A program made the position numbers and the translations under genes. A DNA stretch of 48,974 bases from assembly GCA_002869365.1 (NCBI GenBank), contig PKTA01000171.1, forward strand, positions 1 to 48,974, in the 5' to 3' direction. How positions within the stretch are numbered: the stretch's first letter is position 1; the number at the start of each line of letters is the position of its first letter. This stretch comes from Marinilabiliales bacterium (GTDB lineage: Bacteria; Bacteroidota; Bacteroidia; Bacteroidales; F082). Below the pieces are notes generated by a model. The model had not been told where the DNA came from, ran no database searches, and was given only the letters and a program-made list of their open reading frames with translations. Shown here piece by piece: positions 25,973 through 34,494 of the stretch.

Positions 25973-26647
25973 ATGAATATTGTAATTACCGGTGCGGGTA
26001 AAGGTATAGGATTTGAACTTGCAAAATTATTTGCCAATAGCAAGCATAAAACATTTTCAATATCCAGAAATATAGAAAATCTGCAAAGAGTTCAAAATGA
26101 ATATTTAAAGCCTGTTTCCTTTGATTTAGTAGATGGGAATTATCAGGATTTACTTCAGAAAATAAACGATTTTGTGCCTCATGTTGATGTTTTGATTAAT
26201 AATGCAGGATTATTGATAAACAAGCCGTTTATTGATTTTACTGATGAAGATTTCGATAGGATTTTTCACACCAATGTAAATGCTGTTGCAAAGTTAAGTC
26301 GCACGCTTTTGAATGTATTAAAAAGTGGCAGCCATATAGTTAACATAAGCAGTATTGGAGGAGTTCAGGGAAGTTCTAAATTCCCCGGATTAGCATTATA
26401 TTCAGCCAGCAAGGGTGCAGTTAGCATACTTACTGAGGCAATGGCTGAAGAGTTAAAAGACAATAAAATATTTGTAAATGCGCTGGCTTTGGGTGCTGTC
26501 CAAACTGAAATGCTTGCCGAGGCATTCCCAGGATATAAAGCACCTTTACAAGCAAATGAAATGGCAGAATATATTTATAATTTCGCACTTAGCGGTCATA
26601 AATTCTACAACGGAAAAGTCCTTCCCGTGTCAGTTTCAACACCATAG
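25973..26647 (+). CDS. Short-chain dehydrogenase/reductase
   Basis: A 224-residue classical SDR. TGAGKGIG (6-13) is the cofactor loop, NNAG (76-79) the stabilising motif. The catalytic set is Ser127 (NISSIGG), Tyr143 and Lys147 (YSASK). LALGAVQTEM is the typical substrate-loop start. A short N-terminal protein without a signal is expected to be cytosolic and NAD(P)-dependent. The substrate cannot be told from sequence. It follows the lipoprotein gene by 15 nt and precedes the rseC promoter. Confidence 0.9.
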   Translation: MNIVITGAGKGIGFELAKLFANSKHKTFSISRNIENLQRVQNEYLKPVSFDLVDGNYQDLLQKINDFVPHVDVLINNAGLLINKPFIDFTDEDFDRIFHTNVNAVAKLSRTLLNVLKSGSHIVNISSIGGVQGSSKFPGLALYSASKGAVSILTEAMAEELKDNKIFVNALALGAVQTEMLAEAFPGYKAPLQANEMAEYIYNFALSGHKFYNGKVLPVSVSTP

Positions 26648-26712
26648 TATTCTTGTAAATATTTCTTCTAAAAGAATTGTTAAAAAAGAACAACCTTCTT
26701 TTCCTTTATTAT

Positions 26713-26720
26713 TAATTTTG
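26713..26720 (+). promoter_or_regulatory. -7 element for rseC
   Basis: TAATTTTG matches TAnnTTTG and lies 16 nt upstream of the rseC ATG. No clear -33 TTTG at the expected distance. Confidence 0.5.
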
Positions 26721-26736
26721 CCAAAATTTTTTGAAG

Positions 26737-27153
26737 ATGTCAGACAAAACCATTACACATCCGGGATTTATTAGAAAATTAATGGCAGAAACTGCTGAAG
26801 TAGTAATTATTTCAAAATCGGGATGCGCTTCCTGCGAAATTAACGGGTCATGCTCATTAAGTGATATGGAAGAAAAGATTATTGACATAAAATTAAAACC
26901 TGATAATTCATATAAAGTTGGAGATGAAGTTGTTGTTGAGATGAAACAATCGCAAGGAACATGGGCAGTTTTACTCGCATATATATTCCCGTTTTTATTG
27001 ATATTAATCAGTTTAATATTGCTCACAAATGCCGAAGTGGATCAGGGCTTAAGTGGGTTAATATCATTGGGGCTGCTAATACCTTATTACACAATGCTTT
27101 ATTTCTTCAAAAAATTAATAAAAAGCAAGTTTGAATACTTCATAAAAGCCTGA
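26737..27153 (+). CDS. rseC: RseC/MucC-like protein (SoxR-reducing system)
   Basis: A 138-residue membrane protein. The longest frame starts at a TTG (26731), but ATG 26737 is preferred. The N-terminal cytoplasmic part has the RseC cysteine cluster: GCASCEINGSCSL, four Cys counting the first, which in the family likely bind an Fe-S cluster. Two hydrophobic helices follow (about 80-100 and 107-127). In E. coli, RseC works with the Rsx/Rnf complex to keep SoxR reduced; in Bacteroidota the gene commonly precedes rnfB, as here. It is separated from rnfB by 265 nt that contain another -7 box. Confidence 0.9.
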   Translation: MSDKTITHPGFIRKLMAETAEVVIISKSGCASCEINGSCSLSDMEEKIIDIKLKPDNSYKVGDEVVVEMKQSQGTWAVLLAYIFPFLLILISLILLTNAEVDQGLSGLISLGLLIPYYTMLYFFKKLIKSKFEYFIKA

Positions 27154-27208
27154 TTTAGCCCCTTAAAAATCAACATTTTAAAATTATATTCAAATGACCT
27201 TAATTTAT

Positions 27209-27231
27209 ATGTATTCTAAAATAGAATGTAT
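27209..27231 (+). other. Palindromic hairpin between rseC and rnfB
   Basis: ATTCTA (27213-27218) and TAGAAT (27222-27227) form a perfect inverted repeat around AAA, extended outward by wobble and A-T pairs to about 27209-27231. It has no T run, so it is not a standard terminator. It could be a processing or attenuation hairpin between rseC and the rnf genes, or a dimeric-protein operator. Confidence 0.35.
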
Positions 27232-27365
27232 GTAATTGTATATCAATAATTTGAAAAGGTAGTTTTCAATCGCTATTTTTTAACAATTAGTTATAGCCCT
27301 GTTTTTCAACACCTTACCAAATTCTAACCTAAAGTTTCATTTTATCATTATATGCTTAAAACTAT

Positions 27366-27373
27366 TAATTTTG
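27366..27373 (+). promoter_or_regulatory. -7 element for the rnf operon
   Basis: TAATTTTG matches TAnnTTTG, 45 nt before the rnfB GTG. It indicates that rnfBCDGEA can be transcribed separately from rseC. Confidence 0.5.
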
Positions 27374-27418
27374 TGAATTATTAAACAATGATTATTTTAT
27401 TCACAAAAACATAGAATT

Positions 27419-28402
27419 GTGGAAAGCATTATATTAATAGCCGTTGCAGCCTTAGGAGGAGTTGGATTTGTAGCTGCAGTTATTTTATTCTTTGTAGCCA
27501 AAAAATTTAAGGTTTACGAAGATCCTGTAATCGACATAGTAGAAGAGGCTCTTCCGGCAGCAAATTGTGGTGGCTGTGGATTTCCCGGATGCAGGGCCTT
27601 TGCCGAAGCAACAGTAAACTCAGCAAAAGAGAATAAAAACATCGATGGTTTAAACTGCCCTGTTGGCGGTAACGATGTTATGCAGGAAGTTGGAAAAATT
27701 TTAGGATTGGAAGTTGAAGCATCGGCGCCTTTGATAGCCGTTGTAAGATGTAATGGAACTCCAACAAATCATCCAGCAAAGGTTAAATTTGAGGGTGCTA
27801 CATCATGTACATTCGCTCATGCATTGCATGGTGGAGAAGGTGGATGTCAGTATTCCTGCCTAGGACTAGGAGAATGTGTTGAAGCCTGTGACTTCGATGC
27901 AATACATATGAATCCTGAAACTGGCCTTCCTGTTGTAAATAATAAATGTACTGCCTGTAATGCCTGTGTTATTGCATGCCCCAGAGACATAATTGAACTC
28001 AGGAAAAAAGGCCCAAAGGATAGAAGAATTTTTGTTAGTTGTGTGAATGCCGAAAAAGGAGCACCAGCCAAGAAAAACTGTCAAACCGCATGTATAGGGT
28101 GTTCAAAATGCGAAAAAGTATGTAAGTTTGATGCTATTACAATTACAAGTTTCCTTGCATATATCGATTTCGACAATTGTACTCTGTGTAGAAAATGTGT
28201 TGAAGAATGTCCTACTAATGCCATTTGGGAAGTCAACTTCAAACCACGTAAACCAAAAGTCGACCGTCCGGCATCAGTTGTTGAAAAAGGAGCCGAGAAA
28301 GTTGTAAGTAAAGAAAAGCCCATTCCTCTTGAAATAAGCGTTGACAAAGATCAGCCAAAGAAGGAAAATAAAGAAAATAACAATAAAGAAAATAAAGAAT
28401 AA
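27419..28402 (+). CDS. rnfB: Rnf electron-transport complex subunit RnfB (multi-Fe-S)
   Basis: A 327-residue subunit starting with GTG; no in-frame ATG lies between the upstream stop and this codon. One N-terminal membrane helix (4-27) is followed by the RnfB-specific cluster C50-x2-C53-x4-C58...C80. After that come at least four ferredoxin-type cysteine groups: SCLGLGECVEACDF, CTACNACVIACP, CQTACIGCSKCEKVC and CTLCRKCVEECP. The tail is Lys/Glu/Asn-rich low complexity. RnfB accepts electrons from reduced ferredoxin and passes them to the membrane subunits. It is the first gene of the operon B-C-D-G-E-A. Confidence 0.97.
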   Translation: MESIILIAVAALGGVGFVAAVILFFVAKKFKVYEDPVIDIVEEALPAANCGGCGFPGCRAFAEATVNSAKENKNIDGLNCPVGGNDVMQEVGKILGLEVEASAPLIAVVRCNGTPTNHPAKVKFEGATSCTFAHALHGGEGGCQYSCLGLGECVEACDFDAIHMNPETGLPVVNNKCTACNACVIACPRDIIELRKKGPKDRRIFVSCVNAEKGAPAKKNCQTACIGCSKCEKVCKFDAITITSFLAYIDFDNCTLCRKCVEECPTNAIWEVNFKPRKPKVDRPASVVEKGAEKVVSKEKPIPLEISVDKDQPKKENKENNNKENKE

Positions 28403-28412
28403 TACCACTGAT

Positions 28413-29756
28413 ATGGGAATTTTAAAAACGTTTGCCTTGGGTGGTGTTCACCCCAAAGAGAACAAACTCTCAGCCAATGCCGCGATTGAAGTTTTGGATC
28501 CTCCCAAACAGGCCTTCATTCCACTAGGACAAAATTTAGGAGCCCCTTCAAAACCTGTTGTAGCAAGAGGTGAAGAGGTTAAAACAGGTCAGCTTCTTGC
28601 CGAAGCATCAGGTTTTATTTCCACTCCAATACATTCGCCGGTATCCGGAAAAGTTTTCAAAATTGATAATATTCTAAACGCTTCAGGATATAAGCAGTTG
28701 GGAATTATCATCAATGTTGAAGGCGATGAGTGGATGGAAGATATCGACCGTTCCGAAGATATAGTTACCAATATTGATTATTCCTCGGAGGAAATTATAG
28801 ATAAGATAAAAAAGGCAGGTCTTGTGGGTATGGGAGGAGCAACTTTCCCAACCTATGTAAAACTTATGCCACCTCCTGGAACAAAAGCCGAGTATCTGAT
28901 TATAAATGGTGTAGAGTGCGAACCATATCTCACTTCCGACCATAGAATGATGCTGGAAAAAGGCAGAGAGATAGTTGTAGGCACTCAACTTCTTATGAAG
29001 GCATTAAAGGTTGATAAAGCCATAATTGGTATCGAAAATAATAAACCTGACGCTATCAGCCATCTTACAGAATTAGTAAAAAATGCAGAAGGAATTAGTG
29101 TTCAGGCGTTAAAGGTACAATATCCGCAGGGAGGTGAAAAACAGTTAATTAAAGCAACTGTTAACAGAGAAGTTCCTTCAGGTAAGCTTCCAATTTCTGT
29201 AGGATGCGTTGTACAGAATGTAGGTACTGCCTTCGCTGTTTACGAAGCCGTTCAAAAAAACAAACCTCTTTTCGAAAGAGTAGTTACAGTAACCGGTAAG
29301 GATGTTAAAAAGCCATCCAATTTCCTAGTAAGAATTGGAACTCCTGTTCAGCAATTAATTGATGCTGCAGAAGGACTTCCTGAAAGTACAGCAAAAATTA
29401 TTAATGGAGGACCTATGATGGGTAAAGCCATTTCCTCAACTGAAGTTCCTATAGTAAAAGGTTCATCGGGAATTTTAATAATGAAAGAGGAAGAAGCACA
29501 TCGTAAAACAGAAAGTGCTTGTATAAGGTGCTCAAAATGTACTTATGTATGTCCTATGGGCTTGGAACCATTCCTATTGTCGAGAGTTTCACGAGTAGGT
29601 AAATTTGATATCGCCGAAAAAGAAATGATTATGGACTGTATTGAATGCGGTTCATGTCAATATACTTGTCCTGCTAATATTCCTTTGCTCGACTATTTAC
29701 GTCTTGGAAAAAATAAAACCGGAGCAATTATCAGAAGCAGAGGAAAGACTGCTTAA
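28413..29756 (+). CDS. rnfC: Rnf complex subunit RnfC (NADH/FMN/Fe-S)
   Basis: A 447-residue protein. The frame extends upstream into rnfB, but ATG 28413 gives the conserved N-terminus MGILKTFALGGVHPKENK, 10 nt after the rnfB stop. GLVGMGGATFPTYVK is the nucleotide/FMN-binding segment shared with NuoF. QYPQGGEKQL is another family mark. Two ferredoxin clusters close the protein: CIRCSKCTYVCPMGLEP and CIECGSCQYTCP. RnfC is the peripheral subunit that exchanges electrons with NAD+. Confidence 0.97.
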   Translation: MGILKTFALGGVHPKENKLSANAAIEVLDPPKQAFIPLGQNLGAPSKPVVARGEEVKTGQLLAEASGFISTPIHSPVSGKVFKIDNILNASGYKQLGIIINVEGDEWMEDIDRSEDIVTNIDYSSEEIIDKIKKAGLVGMGGATFPTYVKLMPPPGTKAEYLIINGVECEPYLTSDHRMMLEKGREIVVGTQLLMKALKVDKAIIGIENNKPDAISHLTELVKNAEGISVQALKVQYPQGGEKQLIKATVNREVPSGKLPISVGCVVQNVGTAFAVYEAVQKNKPLFERVVTVTGKDVKKPSNFLVRIGTPVQQLIDAAEGLPESTAKIINGGPMMGKAISSTEVPIVKGSSGILIMKEEEAHRKTESACIRCSKCTYVCPMGLEPFLLSRVSRVGKFDIAEKEMIMDCIECGSCQYTCPANIPLLDYLRLGKNKTGAIIRSRGKTA

Positions 29757-29817
29757 TAAAATATTGTAAGTATTTAATATCAGCATTTAAGCGAATTAAT
29801 AATAAATAAAATAGTAA

Positions 29818-30825
29818 ATGTATAAGTTTACGATTTCAGGCTCACCCCACGTTAAGAGTGACGAGTCAACCAAAAAAATAATGTACGGAGTTGTATTCGC
29901 TATGATTCCGGCCATGCTTGTTTCAATATACTTTTTTGGATTTCAAGCAATTAGGGTTTTAGTTCTCGCAAGTATAGCATGTATATTTTTCGAATGGATA
30001 ATTCAGAAATATCTCATAAAAGGCCCTTCAACCATAAACGATGGCTCTGCTCTTGTTACTGGAATATTACTTGCATTCAATGTACCTTCTAATTTACCAT
30101 CCTGGATGATAATTGTTGGTGCATTGGTAGCCATAGGGATGGCAAAAATGTCGTTCGGAGGGCTGGGGCGTAACATTTTTAATCCTGCACTTGTGGCAAG
30201 GGTATTTCTTTTAATATCTTTTCCGGTTCAGATGACATCATGGCCAAAGCCAACCGGATTTAGTAAGGGTTTAACAGATGTTATTACCGGACCTACTCCA
30301 CTTGGTATTGTAAAAGAAGGTCTGGGAGCTGGTAAAACCATGAGTGAACTTAGAACCGAAACACCATCTTACGTTCAGTATCTGGTTGGACAAACCGGTG
30401 GTTCTATCGGTGAGGTTTCGGCAATAGCACTTCTACTTGGTGGTTTTTATATGCTTTGGAAAAAGATAATCACTTGGCATATTCCGGTTTCAATGCTGGG
30501 AACCGTTATTATCTTCACTGCCATTCTTTGGGGTGCTAATCCTGAGCATTATGCCGACCCTGCTTTCCACTTACTAACAGGTGGTATGTTGCTGGGAGCA
30601 ATATTTATGGCTACCGACATGGTAAGTTCTCCGATGACACATGGCGGGCAACTTGTTTATGGCTTTGGAATAGGAGTACTAACCATTTTAATAAGAGTTT
30701 GGGGAGCATACCCTGAAGGAGTTTCTTTTGCAATCCTTATTATGAATGCAGTTGTTCCATTAATAAACCAGGGTTTCAAGCCAAAACGCTTTGGAATAAA
30801 ACCAGGAATAGAAATAAAATCATAA
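29818..30825 (+). CDS. rnfD: Rnf complex subunit RnfD (membrane flavoprotein)
   Basis: A 335-residue membrane protein with about nine to ten helices. SGSPHVKSDESTKKIM is the typical RnfD start. GRNIFNPALVARVF (118-131) is the conserved Asn-Pro segment shared with NqrB. TGPTPLG (157-163) holds Thr160, the likely site of covalent FMN attachment by homology. ATDMVSSPMTHGGQ and NQGFKPKRFG lie near the end. It forms part of the ion-translocating core. It is 61 nt downstream of rnfC. Confidence 0.96.
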   Translation: MYKFTISGSPHVKSDESTKKIMYGVVFAMIPAMLVSIYFFGFQAIRVLVLASIACIFFEWIIQKYLIKGPSTINDGSALVTGILLAFNVPSNLPSWMIIVGALVAIGMAKMSFGGLGRNIFNPALVARVFLLISFPVQMTSWPKPTGFSKGLTDVITGPTPLGIVKEGLGAGKTMSELRTETPSYVQYLVGQTGGSIGEVSAIALLLGGFYMLWKKIITWHIPVSMLGTVIIFTAILWGANPEHYADPAFHLLTGGMLLGAIFMATDMVSSPMTHGGQLVYGFGIGVLTILIRVWGAYPEGVSFAILIMNAVVPLINQGFKPKRFGIKPGIEIKS

Positions 30826-30843
30826 ATCGAAATAAATACAATC

Positions 30844-31419
30844 ATGGCTAGTAAAAAAGAATCAAACTTTTTAAACATGGTATTAACCTTGTTCCTCGTT
30901 GCAGCAATTGCAGCACTGGCGCTGGGTGGTGTTTATGTAGTTACAAAAGAGCCAATTGCTCTTGCAAAGAAGAAAAAACTTGAGGCAGCCATTAAAAAGG
31001 TGTTGCCTGAATTCGACACTATACAAACTAAAATGGTGAAAGCTGTTGACAGTGAAGACTCCCTTACTTTTTATATCGCATCCAACAAAAGTGAAGTTAT
31101 TGGAACTGCAATTAAGTCGTTTACGATGAAAGGTTTTAGTGGTGAAATTGAAATCATGGTTGGTATACTGGATAATGGAACCATAAATAACACAGCCGTT
31201 TTATCCCATAAAGAAACTCCGGGACTTGGTGATAAAATGGACATAAAAAAGTCGAATTTTCCTGAACAATTTATGGGATTAAACCCAGAAGGTAAACCTT
31301 TAAAAGTTACTAAAGATGGTGGTAATGTAGATGCTATTACAGCAGCCACTATAAGTTCACGTGCCTTTTGCGATGCCGTTAACAGAGCTTATGAAACTTT
31401 TGAAGCGAATAAAAATTAA
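30844..31419 (+). CDS. rnfG: Rnf complex subunit RnfG (covalent-flavin subunit)
   Basis: A 191-residue protein with one N-terminal membrane helix (about 11-33) and a periplasmic FMN-binding domain. KETPGLGDKM (123-132) is the conserved family segment. DAITAATISS (163-172) is the flavinylation motif with Thr169 as acceptor. It reads T-A-A-T where the usual text is S/T-G-A-T, so the Gly is replaced by Ala. A flavin transferase (ApbE) is needed for attachment and is not in this window. It starts 18 nt after rnfD. Confidence 0.95.
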   Translation: MASKKESNFLNMVLTLFLVAAIAALALGGVYVVTKEPIALAKKKKLEAAIKKVLPEFDTIQTKMVKAVDSEDSLTFYIASNKSEVIGTAIKSFTMKGFSGEIEIMVGILDNGTINNTAVLSHKETPGLGDKMDIKKSNFPEQFMGLNPEGKPLKVTKDGGNVDAITAATISSRAFCDAVNRAYETFEANKN

Positions 31420-31468
31420 TAAGACATTAATATTATGCCACTTTTAATGGCAAGAAAAAATTAAAAAT

Positions 31469-32050
31469 ATGAACCAGTTACAGAATTTTACAAAGGGTTT
31501 TATAAAAGAAAATCCTGTTTTTGTTCTACTGTTGGGACTATGTCCGACACTTGGTGTGACTTCCTCAGCCATAAACGGTTTAGGCATGGGATTAGCAACA
31601 ACATTCGTATTAGTAATGTCTAATATTGTTGTTTCTCTTGTAAAAAGTCAAATTCCTGACAAGGTAAGGATACCGGCATTTATTGTAATCATCGCATCTT
31701 TTGTAACCATAGTGGAATTAGTAATGCAGGCCTATACTCCTGCGCTCTTCGAATCATTGGGACTATTTATTCCACTTATCGTTGTAAACTGTATTGTTTT
31801 GGGAAGAGCAGAAGCCTTCGCATCAAAACAAAGTATTGGTTCATCAATTATCGATGGTCTTGGAATGGGTTTCGGATTTGCATTTGCTCTCACACTGCTT
31901 GGTGGAGTAAGAGAAATACTTGGTAGCGCTGCAATATTTGGTTTTAAAATTATCCCCGGCGACCTCATGTTAGTATTCGTTTTGGCACCCGGAGCATTTA
32001 TAGCACTTGGTTACCTGATAGCAATAATTAATAAATTAAGAAAAGCCTAA
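31469..32050 (+). CDS. rnfE: Rnf complex subunit RnfE
   Basis: A 193-residue membrane protein with about six helices. The opening FTKGFIKENPVFVLLLGLCPTLGVT contains the conserved GLCPxLAV-like motif of RnfE/NqrD. PLIVVNCIVLGRAEAFA and DGLGMGFGFAFALTLLGGVREILG are further signature segments. RnfE and RnfA are homologous, inverted in the membrane, and coordinate the intramembrane Fe-S cluster through the Cys residues in GLCP and VNCIVLG. It starts 49 nt after rnfG and is followed closely by rnfA. Confidence 0.96.
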   Translation: MNQLQNFTKGFIKENPVFVLLLGLCPTLGVTSSAINGLGMGLATTFVLVMSNIVVSLVKSQIPDKVRIPAFIVIIASFVTIVELVMQAYTPALFESLGLFIPLIVVNCIVLGRAEAFASKQSIGSSIIDGLGMGFGFAFALTLLGGVREILGSAAIFGFKIIPGDLMLVFVLAPGAFIALGYLIAIINKLRKA

Positions 32051-32061
32051 ATTAAATAGAT

Positions 32062-32634
32062 ATGGAATATTTTGCAATAATCGTAGGTTCAATATTTGTA
32101 AGCAATATTGTATTAGCCCAATTTCTTGGAATATGTCCTTTTATAGGTGTTTCAGGAAAATTATCTACTTCAGTAGGTATGGGTGGAGCAGTACTCTTTG
32201 TTATGACGATAGCAACAATCGTTACTTGGGTAGCACAATATTATATACTTAACCCTCTGGGATTAGGTTTTATGCAAACCATAGTATTTATTTTGGTTAT
32301 TGCATCCCTTGTTCAGATGGTTGAGATTATCCTTAAAAAGATAAGTCCTTCTCTATTCCAGGCATTGGGAGTTTTCTTGCCTCTTATAACCACAAACTGT
32401 GCAGTTCTTGGTGTTGCAATTCTAGCTATTCAAAAGGATTTTAACCTCCTTGAAGGTGTAGTTTACGCAATATCCAACGCAATAGGTTTTACTCTGGCAA
32501 TTGTATTATTTGCAGGTATCAGAGAGCATCTCGACAATATGGATGTCCCTAAGTACATGCGTGGTGTACCAATTGCACTTGTTGTTGCAGGTATACTTGC
32601 ACTTTCTTTTATGGGATTTACCGGTTTAGTATAA
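32062..32634 (+). CDS. rnfA: Rnf complex subunit RnfA
   Basis: A 190-residue membrane protein with about six helices. SNIVLAQFLGICPFIGVS (14-31) and PLITTNCAVLGVAIL are the conserved family segments holding the two Cys that, with RnfE, bind the intramembrane iron site. FAGIREHLDNMDVPKYMRG is the family's C-terminal mark. It is 11 nt after rnfE and ends the operon. All six subunits are full length, so the complex should be functional in ferredoxin:NAD+ oxidoreduction coupled to ion pumping. Confidence 0.96.
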   Translation: MEYFAIIVGSIFVSNIVLAQFLGICPFIGVSGKLSTSVGMGGAVLFVMTIATIVTWVAQYYILNPLGLGFMQTIVFILVIASLVQMVEIILKKISPSLFQALGVFLPLITTNCAVLGVAILAIQKDFNLLEGVVYAISNAIGFTLAIVLFAGIREHLDNMDVPKYMRGVPIALVVAGILALSFMGFTGLV

Positions 32635-32678
32635 ATATTGAATCCTCTAAATTGTATCTCTGTTTATAAAATTTTTCC

Positions 32679-32708
32679 TTTGCCAATGTAATGTTCTGTT
32701 TATATTTG
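32679..32708 (+). promoter_or_regulatory. Consensus Bacteroidota promoter for ftsE
   Basis: TTTG (32679-32682) and TATATTTG (32701-32708), separated by 18 nt, match TTTG/TAnnTTTG. The -7 box ends only 5 nt before the ftsE ATG, so the transcript should be leaderless or almost so. It also marks the end of the rnf unit. Confidence 0.75.
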
Positions 32709-32713
32709 CAGGT

Positions 32714-33379
32714 ATGGAAGAAAATTCAATTATTAGTCTCAGCAACTTATCAGTTTATCAGAAAAACAAACTTGTCCTTACAGATGTAAATCTGAAAGTA
32801 TATTCGGTAGAATTCGTTTATTTAATTGGTAAAACAGGAAGTGGAAAATCAAGCCTACTTCAAATAATTTATGCTGATTTACCTATTGAAGATGGCGAGG
32901 CCGTTGTTTGTAACTATAATTTGAAAACAATAAAAAGGTCAGAAATTCCTTACCTAAGAAGAAAGTTGGGAATTATTTTTCAGGATTTTCAGCTCCTGGA
33001 AGACAGAACGGTAGCAGAAAACCTTGATTTCGTTCTTCGTGCTACGGGAAATAACGACAAGCAAATTAACGAAAACCGCATACTTCAGGTTTTGGAGAGA
33101 GTAGAATTAATTTCCAAATTAAAATCAATGCCGCATCAACTTTCAGGTGGCGAGCAACAACGAATTGCAATTGCACGTGCGTTACTTAACGATCCGGAAG
33201 TAATACTTGCCGATGAGCCAACCGGAAATCTGGACCCCGAAACTTCCAACGGAATAATGAAACTATTACTCGAAATTAGTGAGTCGGGGAAAAGCGTAAT
33301 TATGGCAACACATAATTATAGCCTGATTAATAAATTTCCCGGAAAAGTTGTGAAATGTGAGGAAGGCACTCTTAACTAA
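32714..33379 (+). CDS. ftsE: Cell-division-type ABC transporter ATP-binding protein FtsE
   Basis: A 221-residue ATPase of normal FtsE length. The Walker A GKTGSGKSS (39-47), Q-loop IIFQDFQLLEDRTVAENL, signature LSGGEQQR (143-150), Walker B VILADEPT (163-170) and the H-loop MATHNY are all intact. The Q-loop wording FQDFQLL..RTV.EN is characteristic of FtsE rather than of LolD-like ATPases. FtsE works with the membrane protein FtsX to regulate peptidoglycan hydrolases at the septum. No ftsX is adjacent, as is common in this phylum. Its TAA overlaps the convergent glycosyltransferase stop by 4 nt. Confidence 0.88.
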   Translation: MEENSIISLSNLSVYQKNKLVLTDVNLKVYSVEFVYLIGKTGSGKSSLLQIIYADLPIEDGEAVVCNYNLKTIKRSEIPYLRRKLGIIFQDFQLLEDRTVAENLDFVLRATGNNDKQINENRILQVLERVELISKLKSMPHQLSGGEQQRIAIARALLNDPEVILADEPTGNLDPETSNGIMKLLLEISESGKSVIMATHNYSLINKFPGKVVKCEEGTLN

Positions 33380-34494
33380 CAAACTAAATCGATAAGTTTT
33401 TTAGTATTATTACCATTATTATAAAGAGTTGTAAGAATCAACTTACGTTTTTCAATTTCCTTTCGTGTAAATTCTTTCTTAAACAATGTGTTAATCTTAC
33501 GTTTTAACCCACCATTATCATTGGCAATGATGCATAATTTATCGAGATTTGTTCCACTTAGCATTTTGTCGTTTACCAAGCAAAATCTTCCATTATATAA
33601 AGTGTTTAACAACTTTAATTTCAAACCTGTTGCCTGAGCTGTAATACTTATATTAATATGTGCATTCTCAATTAAAGTCTGTAATTCTTCATCACTGGGG
33701 TTGGAAATAAGTTCAATACTTTCCACTCCGGCAACGGCTTTTATTATTTGCCTGGAAGGATTTAATCCGGCTATTTTAAATTTAAATTTTGAATTATCAA
33801 AAACATTGTTAACCAAATACTTAACTGCATTAATATTTTCTGCTACAGATAAATTTCCATGATACAAAACATATTCACCCCTACCCTCTTTTATTGATAC
33901 TTCTTTGAAAGGATGAAAAGCAGGAATAAATACAACATTATCATATTCCGAAGAAAAATACTTCTTATCATTTTCCGAAATTGCAATCAGATTATCGGCT
34001 TTTTCAAGAGTAACTTCGTAGCGCTTAAGTTTCGCCGATTCATTATAATAATAGTATTTTTTGAAAATATCAGATTCGGCTTTAGCCAGATGGTGATAAT
34101 ATTCGTGCTCAATATTGTGAGTTCTTACAACTTTCTTTCTGTTTTCAAGCCTCTCGTCTTCAAGCAAAGCTGATGTATGAAGACCCTCCATTAAAATTGG
34201 GTAATTATCCTTCGATAAATTTTCTATCAACTCCTCCGAAACCCTAGAACTTACTATATAAGGCACACTTTTAAAAAGGTTTTTCCGAGATACATCACGT
34301 TTATAATAATTTACCTGATGAAACATTTTATCAAGTTCCGGAATACGCTTTCTATTGTATTCAAAACAATGAAGATGGACTTTTATTCCATGCTCTGTCA
34401 ACGATTTTGCTTTAAAAAACACATCGATTACCCCTCCGTAATTTGCAGGAAACGGAATATCAAATGATATTATATGTAAATGTTGTTCAGGCAT
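33376..34494 (-). CDS. Glycosyltransferase (GT-B, family 4-like)
   Basis: A 372-residue protein opening LHIISFDIPFPANYGGVIDVFFKAKSL, the GT-B donor/acceptor loop pattern P-x-P-x-N-Y-G-G. RTHNIEHEYYHHLA and NLIAISENDKKYF are typical for this Bacteroidota group. GLKLKLLNTLYNGRFCLVN takes the place of the usual C-domain nucleotide-sugar segment. It overlaps the upstream glycosyltransferase gene by 8 nt, so the two are co-translated. Acceptor and donor unknown. Confidence 0.83.
   Translation of the reverse strand: MPEQHLHIISFDIPFPANYGGVIDVFFKAKSLTEHGIKVHLHCFEYNRKRIPELDKMFHQVNYYKRDVSRKNLFKSVPYIVSSRVSEELIENLSKDNYPILMEGLHTSALLEDERLENRKKVVRTHNIEHEYYHHLAKAESDIFKKYYYYNESAKLKRYEVTLEKADNLIAISENDKKYFSSEYDNVVFIPAFHPFKEVSIKEGRGEYVLYHGNLSVAENINAVKYLVNNVFDNSKFKFKIAGLNPSRQIIKAVAGVESIELISNPSDEELQTLIENAHINISITAQATGLKLKLLNTLYNGRFCLVNDKMLSGTNLDKLCIIANDNGGLKRKINTLFKKEFTRKEIEKRKLILTTLYNNGNNTKKLIDLVC

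Noticed and set aside
27419-27421. rnfB as a truncated gene because it lacks an ATG
   Set aside because: GTG at this position gives the complete N-terminal membrane helix expected for RnfB; nothing is missing.
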